7,902 bases of DNA from an archaeon (GTDB lineage: Archaea > Methanobacteriota > Methanobacteria > Methanobacteriales > Methanobacteriaceae). Where the stretch lies: contig JAKSUF010000062.1 in the NCBI GenBank assembly GCA_024409145.1, forward strand, positions 1 to 7,902, read 5' to 3'. A program made the translations under genes and the position numbers. The notes under the pieces were generated by a model. That model had not been told where the DNA came from and made no database searches. It saw only the letters and a program-made list of their open reading frames with translations. Below are positions 1 through 5,548 of this stretch, piece after piece. Position 1 is the stretch's first letter. Each line of letters opens with the position of its first letter.

Positions 1-10
1 TTAATTTTTA

Positions 11-40
11 TTTATATTAATTTAATAAGGGTATATTTAA
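11..40 (+). promoter_or_regulatory. candidate archaeal promoter for aroQ-rps17e
   Basis: Two TATA-like words lie ahead of the first gene: TTTATATTAA at 11-20 and GTATATTTAA at 31-40. The first fits the methanogen TATA consensus (TTTATAT) better. A start site about 25 bases downstream would give a leader of roughly 50 bases ending in the GGAG at 80-83. The region is almost entirely A and T, so chance matches are expected and the call is weak. Confidence 0.3.
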
Positions 41-79
41 ATAATATGACTTATAAACTATTATTATTATCAAAACTAT

Positions 80-83
80 GGAG
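80..83 (+). promoter_or_regulatory. ribosome binding site that selects the GTG start of aroQ
   Basis: GGAG sits eight bases before the GTG at 92-94, a normal Shine-Dalgarno spacing. The next in-frame start, ATG at 110-112, has only A-rich codons before it and no such site. This supports the GTG start. Confidence 0.65.
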
Positions 84-91
84 TAATTTTT

Positions 92-415
92 GTGGATAGT
101 AATAAGAAGATGGAATTATTCAAAAATAAGGATGATGCTCAAAAACTTCTTGAGGAATCTAGAAAAAGAATCGATGAGATTGATAATAATTTAGTTGACT
201 TAATTCATGAAAGAACTTCACTTGCTAAGAATATTGTCACTGCTAAAGTATTTTTAGGCATGGAAATTTATGATGAGAATCGAGAAAAGATCATTCATGC
301 TAAAATTAATAAATTAGCTAATGAAAAAGATATTGATGCAGATATTCTTGGCGAAATTATGAATATGCTCACAATTTTAAGTAAAAATAAACAAAAAGAT
401 ATTTTGGAGGAATGA
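92..415 (+). CDS. aroQ: chorismate mutase, AroQ class
   Basis: Chorismate mutase turns chorismate into prephenate, the first step towards phenylalanine and tyrosine, in the cytoplasm. The 107-residue product is a single all-helical AroQ domain (about residues 17-104) with a short charged N-terminal extension. By hand alignment with the E. coli domain the active-site residues are all present: Arg24, Arg41 (in HERTSLA), Lys52, Asp61, Arg64 and Glu65 (in YDENRE), Ser97 and Gln101. There is no fused prephenate dehydratase or dehydrogenase, so this is a stand-alone enzyme. The GTG start at 92 is favoured by GGAG at 80-83. The stop overlaps the longest rps17e frame (ATGA at 412-415) and its last codons carry the rps17e ribosome binding site, so the two genes are co-transcribed and probably translationally coupled. 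Confidence 0.93.
   Translation: MDSNKKMELFKNKDDAQKLLEESRKRIDEIDNNLVDLIHERTSLAKNIVTAKVFLGMEIYDENREKIIHAKINKLANEKDIDADILGEIMNMLTILSKNKQKDILEE
406..410 (+). promoter_or_regulatory. ribosome binding site that selects the rps17e start
   Basis: GGAGG is the strongest Shine-Dalgarno match in the window. It lies one base before the ATG at 412, too close to use, and seven bases before the ATG at 418, which is ideal. It is therefore used for the second ATG. It lies inside the last codons of aroQ. Confidence 0.85.
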
Positions 416-417
416 TT

Positions 418-615
418 ATGGGAAATATTAGAACTTCATTTGTAAAACGTATATCTAAAGAACTTATTGAAACTCATGCAGGTAAATTCACTACTGATTT
501 TGAAGAAAACAAAAAATTAGTTGCTGAATACTCTACTGTAAGTACTAAACATTTAAGAAACAAAATTGCTGGTTACATTACCAGATTAGTTAGACAACAA
601 GCAAATCAAGCTTAA
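418..615 (+). CDS. rps17e: 30S ribosomal protein S17e
   Basis: This is a small-subunit ribosomal protein found in archaea and eukaryotes but not bacteria. The 65-residue product begins MGNIRTSFVKR and contains the conserved block STVSTKHLRNKIAGYITR (about residues 41-58), both hallmarks of archaeal S17e. Archaeal versions are about this length, while the eukaryotic protein is roughly twice as long. The frame is open from ATG 412, which would add Met-Ile, but the GGAGG at 406-410 is spaced for ATG 418 and the family N-terminus is MGNIRTS, so I start it at 418. It follows aroQ with essentially no gap. The stop at 613-615 is followed by a long T-rich tract that probably ends the transcript. Confidence 0.95.
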   Translation: MGNIRTSFVKRISKELIETHAGKFTTDFEENKKLVAEYSTVSTKHLRNKIAGYITRLVRQQANQA

Positions 616-621
616 TTGCTT

Positions 622-747
622 TGCTTTTATCTAATTTTTTACTTTTTTTATTATTTTGGTATTTTTTATTATTATGCTTTTTTTGATTTTTGTTTAAGTT
701 TTTATTTTTTTTCTTCTTTTGGTATTTTTTGTTCTTCTGCTTTTTTA
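622..747 (+). repeat. degenerate tandem duplication, unit about 63 bases
   Basis: Two T-rich units lie head to tail, about 622-684 and 685-747. The best-preserved part, 643-683 against 706-746, matches at 36 of 41 positions without gaps at an offset of 63. Shared non-T landmarks are TTTTGGTATTTTTT and TGCTTTTTT. All five differences (650, 653, 668, 671, 674) are A in the first unit and C or G in the second. The left part aligns more loosely, with a one-base shift. Low complexity inflates similarity, but the ordered landmarks make a real duplication likely. Confidence 0.6.
635..746 (+). terminator. T-rich terminator region after rps17e
   Basis: Several T runs of six to eight (635-640, 643-649, 662-667, 678-684, 705-712, 725-730, 741-746) follow the rps17e stop, with no GC hairpin. 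Archaeal RNA polymerase stops at oligo-T tracts in the non-template strand, so this should end the aroQ-rps17e transcript in several steps. Confidence 0.65.
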
Positions 748-753
748 TAATAT

Positions 754-765
754 TTTAATATATTA
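754..765 (+). promoter_or_regulatory. candidate TATA element for the aspartokinase gene
   Basis: TTTAATATATTA lies after the last T run and about 52 bases before the aspartokinase ATG. A start about 25 bases downstream would leave a leader of about 30 bases with the AGGTG at 804-808. TTATAATATT just upstream (745-754) is an alternative. The AT-rich background makes either weak. Confidence 0.3.
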
Positions 766-801
766 ATGTAAAGATTAATGTAATTGATATGTAATATGTA
801 A
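763..801 (+). repeat. cluster of four ATGTAA words before aspartokinase
   Basis: ATGTAA occurs at 766-771, 778-783, 789-794 and 796-801. The first two are embedded in an exact nine-base repeat, TTAATGTAA, at 763-771 and 775-783, twelve bases apart. The cluster lies between the candidate TATA element and the ribosome binding site, so it may be a regulator site or leader element. No function can be read from sequence alone. Confidence 0.5.
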
Positions 802-816
802 AAAGGTGTGTAATAA

Positions 817-2031
817 ATGGAATTAATAGTAGCTAAATTTGGTGGAACTTCAGTAGGAAATGGTAAAAGGATTCGTCAAGCTGCTCAATCTGTAGTTGAT
901 GAATACATGAATGGTAAGAAAGTTGTTGTAGTTGTATCTGCAATTAACAAGACTACTGATGACCTTACCACAATTACTGCAGAATCTATTCCTGATGCTA
1001 CTGATAAACAACAAGCTGAGATTTTATCTATGGGTGAAAAAACTAGTGTCAGAGTTCTTTCCTCTGTTATTGAATCTTTAGGTGTTAAATCTGAATTTGT
1101 TGATCCAAGCCATGATCTTTGGCCTATATTAACTGATAGTAATTACCTAAATGCTGAAATAAATTTTGAAGCTTCTGAAGAAAAATCTCAAGATTTATTT
1201 AAATTATTAGATGATGGTATTATTCCTGTTGTTTGTGGATTTTTAGGAAGAGATGATAATGGTGATGTTACTACTCTTGGAAGAGGTGGTAGTGATATAA
1301 CTGCATTTTTCTTAGGACATTGTTTAAAAGCTAATGAAGTTATTATTGTTACTGATGTGGATGGTGTTATGTCAACTGATCCTCGTAAAATTTCTAATGC
1401 AATTAAATTAGATCAAATTTCTGTTGAAGAAATGAGGGACTTAGCTACTCATGGTGCTCAAGTTTTACACCCTCATGCATTAAGATATAAAGACCCTGAA
1501 ATTGATGCTAAAATTATCAGTTTTGAAAAAGAATGCTTAGCAGACCCTGGAACTGCAATTGTGGGACCTTTTGAAGATTCATCTACTGATGTTATTAATA
1601 TTTATCATGATCCCATTACTGCTGTAGCTATTGTTGGGGAAAATTTACTTAATCAAGTTGGATTACTTGCTAAACTTACTAATATTATCTCTGAGGCAGA
1701 TATAAACATTTTTGGAATTTCTGTAGGTCATAATTCTATCACTACCTTCTTAAATAAATCTGATGCTGATGAGGTTTACCCTGTATTACATGATTTAGTT
1801 ATTGAAGAAGACAATTTAAGCTCTATATCATTAGGTGGAGATATTGGTATGATAACTGTAGTTAGTCCAGAATTTATTGATACTCCAGGTATTGTTTCTA
1901 GTATTACTAGTCCACTTAAAGATAATGATATTAATATTATTGAAATTTCATCTTCTCAAACAGCTGTTGTTGTTTTTGTTGAATGGAAAGACTCTCGTAA
2001 GGCTTACAACTTAATTAAGGAAGTTTTATAA
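817..2031 (+). CDS. lysC: aspartokinase with tandem C-terminal ACT domains
   Basis: This enzyme phosphorylates aspartate with ATP to 4-aspartyl phosphate, the entry step for lysine, threonine and methionine. The 404-residue protein has an amino-acid-kinase domain (about 1-265) with KFGGTS at 7-12, TTLGRGGSD at 152-160, the nucleotide-binding segment TDVDGVMSTDPR at 179-190 and THGAQVLHPHALR at 211-223. Two ACT domains follow (about 269-340 and 345-404), with the ligand-type turns NQVGLLAKL and TPGIVSSI, so feedback control by an end-product amino acid is expected; which one cannot be read. It is a stand-alone kinase, not fused to homoserine dehydrogenase. The ATG at 817 is preceded by AGGTG at 804-808 with eight bases of spacing. 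Its own promoter is likely, because terminators flank it on both sides. lysC is used here as a functional symbol; many archaeal annotations say ask. Confidence 0.93.
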   Translation: MELIVAKFGGTSVGNGKRIRQAAQSVVDEYMNGKKVVVVVSAINKTTDDLTTITAESIPDATDKQQAEILSMGEKTSVRVLSSVIESLGVKSEFVDPSHDLWPILTDSNYLNAEINFEASEEKSQDLFKLLDDGIIPVVCGFLGRDDNGDVTTLGRGGSDITAFFLGHCLKANEVIIVTDVDGVMSTDPRKISNAIKLDQISVEEMRDLATHGAQVLHPHALRYKDPEIDAKIISFEKECLADPGTAIVGPFEDSSTDVINIYHDPITAVAIVGENLLNQVGLLAKLTNIISEADINIFGISVGHNSITTFLNKSDADEVYPVLHDLVIEEDNLSSISLGGDIGMITVVSPEFIDTPGIVSSITSPLKDNDINIIEISSSQTAVVVFVEWKDSRKAYNLIKEVL

Positions 2032-2043
2032 CTTCCGTTGTTC

Positions 2044-2052
2044 TTTTTTTTA
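2044..2052 (+). terminator. T9 terminator after aspartokinase
   Basis: An unbroken run of nine T starts 13 bases after the aspartokinase stop, with no GC hairpin, as expected for archaeal intrinsic termination. It implies that dapA is mostly transcribed from a separate promoter. Confidence 0.6.
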
Positions 2053-2112
2053 ACTTATTGTAAGCTGTTAAATTATGTATTATATTAATTTTATGCTTTA
2101 AAAAATTAAAAC

Positions 2113-2144
2113 TATGATTTTAGATTATATTATGATTTTAGATT
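2113..2144 (+). repeat. direct repeats upstream of dapA
   Basis: TATGATTTTAGATT occurs exactly twice, at 2113-2126 and 2131-2144, 18 bases apart. A partial third copy, ATGATTTTGTAT, lies at 2169-2180. The same spacer has a second exact pair, AAATTAATGATT at 2163-2174 and 2237-2248, and a seven-base inverted pair, AAACTAT 2152-2158 with ATAGTTT 2179-2185. They lie in the region where control of dapA would act, but could also be spacer decay products. Confidence 0.5.
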
Positions 2145-2215
2145 GTTTAAAAAACTATGTTTAAATTAATGATTTTGTATAGTTTAAGAAATTAAACCTA
2201 TTCAATATTATGATT

Positions 2216-2223
2216 ATTATAAA
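2216..2223 (+). promoter_or_regulatory. candidate TATA element for dapA
   Basis: TATTATAA lies about 39 bases before the dapA ATG. A start near 2246 would leave a short leader just covering the AGGTG at 2252-2256. TATTATATTAA near 2079-2089 is an alternative that would give a leader of about 150 bases containing the direct repeats. Sequence alone cannot choose between them. Confidence 0.25.
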
Positions 2224-2261
2224 TTACTAAATTACCAAATTAATGATTATTAGGTGTTATA

Positions 2262-3158
2262 ATGAATTTTGAAGGTACTGCTGTTGCTATGGTAACTCCT
2301 TTTAATAAGGATTTAACTATTGATGAAGAAGGTTTCAGAGAAAATGTTAATTGGTTAATTGACCATGGTGTAGATGGATTAGTTGGTGTTGGAACTACTG
2401 GTGAATCTGCAACTCTTAATCATGATGAACATCAAAAGGTAATTGATATTTTAATTGATGAAGTTGATGGTAGAGTAGCTACATTTGCTGGAACTGGAAG
2501 TAATTCAACTTCTGAAGCATTAAGTTTAACTAAATATGCTGAAGATGCAGGTGCTGATTTTGCACTTTTAATTACTCCTTATTATAATAAACCTCAACAA
2601 CATGGAGTTATTGAACATTATAGACATGTTAATGATAATGTTGATATTGATATTGTTGCATATAATGTTCCTTCTCGTACTGGTTTAGATATGGCTCCTG
2701 AAACTATTGTTGAACTTGCAAAAATGGATAGAATTTCTGCATTAAAAGAAGCATCTTCTGATGTGGACAAAACATCTAAAACTATGAGATTACTTAGACA
2801 AAACCAACTCGAAGATGATATTGTTATATTATCTGGTAGTGATGAATTAACTCTTCCTTTAATGAGTATTGGTGCAAAAGGTGTAATTAGTGCATCTGCT
2901 AATATTGATCCTAGAAGAATGGTTTTAATGGTTAATAGTATTCTTGATGGTCAAATGGATAAAGCATTAGATTTACATTATGAAATGTATGATTTAATCA
3001 AAGCATTATTTATGGAATCCAGTCCGGCTCCTGCTAAAGAAGCATTAAAAATGATGGGTTTGCCTTCTGGACCTTTAAGATTACCATTAGTCCCTATGTT
3101 AGATGAAAATAAAGAGCATTTAAGAAAAGTTTTAATAGATGCTGGAATTATTGAATAA
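2262..3158 (+). CDS. dapA: 4-hydroxy-tetrahydrodipicolinate synthase
   Basis: DapA condenses pyruvate with aspartate semialdehyde, the committed step into diaminopimelate and lysine. The 298-residue product is a full-length (beta/alpha)8 barrel. Active-site residues are visible, offset by one from E. coli: GTTGE at 44-48 with Thr45 and Thr46, Tyr108 in YYNKP, Tyr134 and Arg139 in YNVPSRT, and Schiff-base Lys162 in LKEAS. SGSD at 191-194 and the end motif PLVPM also fit. The arginine of YNVPSRT, which recognises the semialdehyde carboxylate, argues for true DapA over other aldolases of the superfamily, and so does the position before dapB and asd. The start has AGGTG at 2252-2256 with five bases of spacing. 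The stop TAA overlaps the start of a duplicated spacer segment (3157-3240). Confidence 0.96.
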   Translation: MNFEGTAVAMVTPFNKDLTIDEEGFRENVNWLIDHGVDGLVGVGTTGESATLNHDEHQKVIDILIDEVDGRVATFAGTGSNSTSEALSLTKYAEDAGADFALLITPYYNKPQQHGVIEHYRHVNDNVDIDIVAYNVPSRTGLDMAPETIVELAKMDRISALKEASSDVDKTSKTMRLLRQNQLEDDIVILSGSDELTLPLMSIGAKGVISASANIDPRRMVLMVNSILDGQMDKALDLHYEMYDLIKALFMESSPAPAKEALKMMGLPSGPLRLPLVPMLDENKEHLRKVLIDAGIIE

Positions 3159-3240
3159 TTGATTGATTGATTTGTATCTTGAGTTTATTTACTTAATTGG
3201 ATGAATTGATTGATTTTGTATGTTAAGTTTTATTTACTTA
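3157..3240 (+). repeat. imperfect direct repeat in the dapA-dapB spacer
   Basis: Copy one is 3157-3195 (39 bases) and copy two 3204-3240 (37 bases). Both open with AATTGATTGATT and close with TTTATTTACTTA. Between these they differ by two substitutions, one missing GAT triplet and one extra T. Eight bases (3196-3203) separate them. Copy one begins in the last two bases of the dapA stop codon. The GATT microrepeats suggest replication slippage. Confidence 0.75.
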
Positions 3241-3254
3241 TTTATTAAATAAAT

Positions 3255-3283
3255 TAAACTATTATATTTTATATTAGAGTGAT
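3255..3283 (+). promoter_or_regulatory. dapB leader element resembling the asd leader
   Basis: TAAACTATTATATTTTAT at 3255-3272 followed by GAGTGAT at 3277-3283 closely matches the sequence before asd (4140-4167). GAGTGAT is one deletion away from the consensus GAGGTGAT and serves as the ribosome binding site, three bases before the dapB ATG. The TATA-like part is too close to the ATG to be a normal promoter for a message carrying this ribosome binding site, so I see it as a leader or intercistronic motif. Confidence 0.45.
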
Positions 3284-3286
3284 ATT

Positions 3287-4111
3287 ATGATTAAAGTTGC
3301 TGTTACTGGAGCTGCTGGAAGAATGGGCTCTGGAATTGTTAGAAAAATTACTGAACAAGATGATATGGAAGTTGTAGCTGCTATTGAAATGCCAAATACT
3401 CCTTTAGAAGGTAAAGATATTGGTTTACAAGCTGGAATTGATGAACTTGGTGTAAAAATCACTGGTTCTCAAAATCTTGAAAAAGCTTTAAAAGAATCTG
3501 GAGCAGATGTTTTAGTTGATTTTACTATTGCTCCTGCTGCTGTTGAAACTATTAAAATAGCTGCAGATTGTGGAGTTAATCTTGTAGTTGGAACTACTGG
3601 ATTTACTGAAGAACAAGCAAAAGGTAATGCTGATGTAATTGCTGATAAAAATATTAAAGCAGTAATCTCTTCTAATTTCTCAATTGGTGTAAATGTATTC
3701 TTTAAAGTTTTAAAAGATTTAACTCCAATTTTAAATGATTTTGATATTGAAATTATTGAAGCACACCATAATCAAAAACAAGATGCACCATCTGGAACTG
3801 CTATGACTGCATTTGAAACTGTTGCTAATGCTTTAAACCGTGTTCCTGAAGATGTAGCAGTTTATGGTAGAGAAGGTCAAGTAGGTAAAAGAACCAAAGA
3901 AGAAATCGGTTTACATGCTATCCGTGGTGGAGATATTGTTGGAGACCATACTGTAATGTATATTGGTGATGGTGAAAGATTAGAAATTAATCATAAAGCT
4001 CATACTAGAGAAGTATTCATTGCAGGAGTTATCAGAGCTTTAAGATTTGTTGGTTCTGCTGAAGCAGGTAAAGTCAATGATATGGCTGATGTTTTAGGTA
4101 TTAAAGATTAA
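3287..4111 (+). CDS. dapB: 4-hydroxy-tetrahydrodipicolinate reductase
   Basis: DapB reduces the DapA product with NAD(P)H to tetrahydrodipicolinate. The 274-residue protein has an N-terminal Rossmann fold with GAAGRMG at 8-14 and GTTG at 102-105. The C-terminal catalytic domain carries SNFSIGVN at 129-136 and the family signature EAHHNQKQDAPSGTA at 158-172. His160 and Lys164 match the catalytic His159 and Lys163 of E. coli, and DAPSGTA binds the substrate carboxylate. The length is typical. The ATG at 3287 is supported by GAGTGAT immediately upstream and by the MIKVAVTGAAGRMG N-terminus. It follows dapA by 128 bases without a clear terminator and precedes asd by 60 bases, so I infer one dapA-dapB-asd transcript. 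Confidence 0.96.
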   Translation: MIKVAVTGAAGRMGSGIVRKITEQDDMEVVAAIEMPNTPLEGKDIGLQAGIDELGVKITGSQNLEKALKESGADVLVDFTIAPAAVETIKIAADCGVNLVVGTTGFTEEQAKGNADVIADKNIKAVISSNFSIGVNVFFKVLKDLTPILNDFDIEIIEAHHNQKQDAPSGTAMTAFETVANALNRVPEDVAVYGREGQVGKRTKEEIGLHAIRGGDIVGDHTVMYIGDGERLEINHKAHTREVFIAGVIRALRFVGSAEAGKVNDMADVLGIKD

Positions 4112-4159
4112 TCATATTAGTTTGAACTATGTGATTAACTAAATTATTATATTTATTTT

Positions 4160-4167
4160 GAGTTGAT
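4160..4167 (+). promoter_or_regulatory. ribosome binding site that selects the asd start
   Basis: GAGTTGAT differs by one base from GAGGTGAT, the complement of the archaeal 16S tail. It sits four bases before the ATG at 4172. The longer open frame would start at the TTG inside this very site (4163-4165), which is unlikely. The upstream part of the leader, TAAATTATTATATTTAT at 4140-4156, mirrors the dapB leader. Confidence 0.6.
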
Positions 4168-4171
4168 TAAA

Positions 4172-5221
4172 ATGGTAAAAGTAGGTGTACTTGGTGCAAC
4201 TGGTATGGTAGGACAAAGATTTATCCAACTTTTGGATAATCATCCTGATTTTGAAATAGCTGCTTTAGCTGCTTCTTCAAGATCTGCAGGTAAAAGATAT
4301 GAAGATGCAACAACTTGGTATTTAGATACTCCTATGCCTGATTCTGTTAAAGGTATGAAAGTTGTTGAAACTGACCCTGCAAAAATGGATAAAGATGTAG
4401 AAATTGTATTCTCTTCTCTCCCAACTGATTTTGCAGCTACTGTTGAACCAGCTTATGCTAAAGATTTTGTTGTAGCTTCTAATGCAAGTGCTATGCGTAT
4501 GAAAAAAGACATTCCTTTAGTTATTCCTGAAGTAAATCCTAACTTCTTAGATATGATTGATGCTCAACAAAAAAATAATGATTGGGATGGATTTATTGTA
4601 ACTAATCCTAATTGTTCCACTATTGCTTTAACTTTAACTTTAAAACCAATCTATGATAATTTCAACATTAACAGAATCTATGTCTCTACTATGCAAGCTA
4701 TCTCTGGTGCAGGATATAATGGTGTTCCATCTATGGCTATTGTAGATAACTTAGTTCCATATATTGGTGGAGAAGAAGAAAAAATGGAAAGTGAAAGTTT
4801 ATACTTATTAGGTGACATTGATGGTGATGATGTAAAACCTGCTAACTTTTCATTAAGTGCTTCTTGTCATAGAGTAGCTGTTGTTGATGGTCATACTGAA
4901 GCTGTTTTCATTGAATTAGATGAAGAAGCAGATATTGATAAAATTAAAAATAAAATGGCTAACTTTAAAGGATTACCTCAAGAATTAGATTTATACTCTG
5001 CTCCTGAAAATCCAGTCATTGTTAAAGAGGAAATTGATAGACCTCAACCAAGATTAGATAGAAATACTAGTGGTGGAATGGCTGCTACTGTTGGTAGAGT
5101 AAGAAAAGATAATGCATTTGATAATAGTTTCAAATATGTCTTAGTAGGACATAACACTATTAGAGGTGCTGCTGGAGCATCTATCTTAAATGCAGAATTA
5201 ATTAATAAACAAATTCTTTAA
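4172..5221 (+). CDS. asd: aspartate-semialdehyde dehydrogenase, archaeal/fungal type
   Basis: Asd reduces 4-aspartyl phosphate to aspartate semialdehyde with NADPH and releases phosphate. It supplies DapA and the threonine/methionine branch. The 349-residue product begins MVKVGVLGATGMVGQRF, a Rossmann nucleotide-binding loop at residues 8-14. It has the catalytic Cys148 in TNPNCST, GAGYNGVPS at 179-187, and SCHRVAVVDGHTE at 231-243 with substrate-binding Arg234 and catalytic His241. The C-terminal GHNTIRGAAGASILNAE is a strong signature of the archaeal/fungal subfamily. An in-frame TTG at 4163 would add three residues but lies within the ribosome binding site, so I place the start at ATG 4172. 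It is the last gene of the inferred dap unit. T runs follow directly. Confidence 0.95.
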   Translation: MVKVGVLGATGMVGQRFIQLLDNHPDFEIAALAASSRSAGKRYEDATTWYLDTPMPDSVKGMKVVETDPAKMDKDVEIVFSSLPTDFAATVEPAYAKDFVVASNASAMRMKKDIPLVIPEVNPNFLDMIDAQQKNNDWDGFIVTNPNCSTIALTLTLKPIYDNFNINRIYVSTMQAISGAGYNGVPSMAIVDNLVPYIGGEEEKMESESLYLLGDIDGDDVKPANFSLSASCHRVAVVDGHTEAVFIELDEEADIDKIKNKMANFKGLPQELDLYSAPENPVIVKEEIDRPQPRLDRNTSGGMAATVGRVRKDNAFDNSFKYVLVGHNTIRGAAGASILNAELINKQIL

Positions 5222-5230
5222 GTTTATTAA

Positions 5231-5257
5231 TTTTTTATTTCTTTTTTATTTTTTTTT
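5231..5257 (+). terminator. T-run terminator after asd
   Basis: T6 at 5231-5236, T6 at 5242-5247 and T9 at 5249-5257 begin ten bases after the asd stop. Further T runs continue to about 5353. This is the archaeal oligo-T pattern and should end the dapA-dapB-asd message. Confidence 0.65.
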
Positions 5258-5288
5258 AATTAATTTTTTCTTTTTATTTTTAAGTCTA

Positions 5289-5362
5289 TTTTTTTATTCA
5301 TTTTTCAGTGTTTTATTTTTTATGATTTTCTTGTTTTTAGGATTAGTTTTTTTATTCATTTT
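5289..5362 (+). repeat. 16-base direct repeat in the asd downstream spacer
   Basis: TTTTTTTATTCATTTT is found exactly at 5289-5304 and 5347-5362, 58 bases apart. The sequence between shows only weak similarity to either flank. T-rich composition lowers its weight, but the ATTCA landmark is shared in the same place. Confidence 0.4.
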
Positions 5363-5503
5363 AATCATTCTATTTTCCATAATTCCTTTAATACTTACTA
5401 ATTTTTATAAATGTCCATCATATTAATTTAATTTTATTCTATATGTTGTAATAATTTAAATAATATGAAAATCAAAAGTATTAATAATAGGACTGTTAAT
5501 TAG

Positions 5504-5513
5504 TATAAAAATA
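5504..5513 (+). promoter_or_regulatory. candidate TATA element for the coiled-coil gene
   Basis: TATAAAAATA lies about 36 bases before the ATG at 5549. A start near 5532 would give a leader of about 17 bases with the weak ribosome binding site AGGGAT at 5539-5544. The AT-rich surroundings allow several alternatives. Confidence 0.3.
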
Positions 5514-5548
5514 TTAAATTTATTAATAATAATTGATTAGGGATAAAC

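Larger units (their letters stand above)
5222..5548 (+). other. 327-base non-coding spacer between asd and the coiled-coil gene
   Basis: The first part (about 5222-5370) is T-rich with many T runs. The second part (about 5380-5548) is mixed A and T with TATA-like words at 5402-5408 (TTTATAA region), 5451-5462 and 5504-5513. I see no gene with credible coding character on either strand. A 28-codon lysine-rich minus-strand frame exists at 5294-5380 but is probably chance. There is no GC-rich island that would suggest a structured RNA. Confidence 0.7.

Noticed and set aside
622..747. CRISPR-like repeat
   Set aside because: There are only two imperfect tandem units with no unique spacers between them and no cas genes in the window.
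683..760. Minus-strand frame through the 63-base repeat reading K, E and Q rich residues
   Set aside because: It has no start codon, and the other repeat unit turns the same codons into stops. It is better read as T-rich terminator sequence.
2032..2261. Lysine riboswitch before dapA
   Set aside because: The spacer is almost pure A and T, with only short AT inverted pairs and none of the GC-containing helices of the lysine aptamer.
3274..3462. Minus-strand 62-codon open frame opposite the start of dapB
   Set aside because: It lies antisense to the well-supported dapB Rossmann region, has no ribosome binding site or family resemblance, and is a shadow of dapB codon use.
4163..4171. TTG start for asd
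   Set aside because: The TTG lies inside the GAGTTGAT ribosome binding site, and the ATG nine bases on has correct spacing and the family N-terminus.
5294..5380. Minus-strand 28-residue lysine-rich frame with an AAAGGA three bases before its ATG
   Set aside because: A-rich strands avoid stop codons poorly but often give lysine/asparagine runs by chance. The frame reads through the T-run terminator and the 16-base repeat, with no sign of coding selection. Worth only a conservation check.
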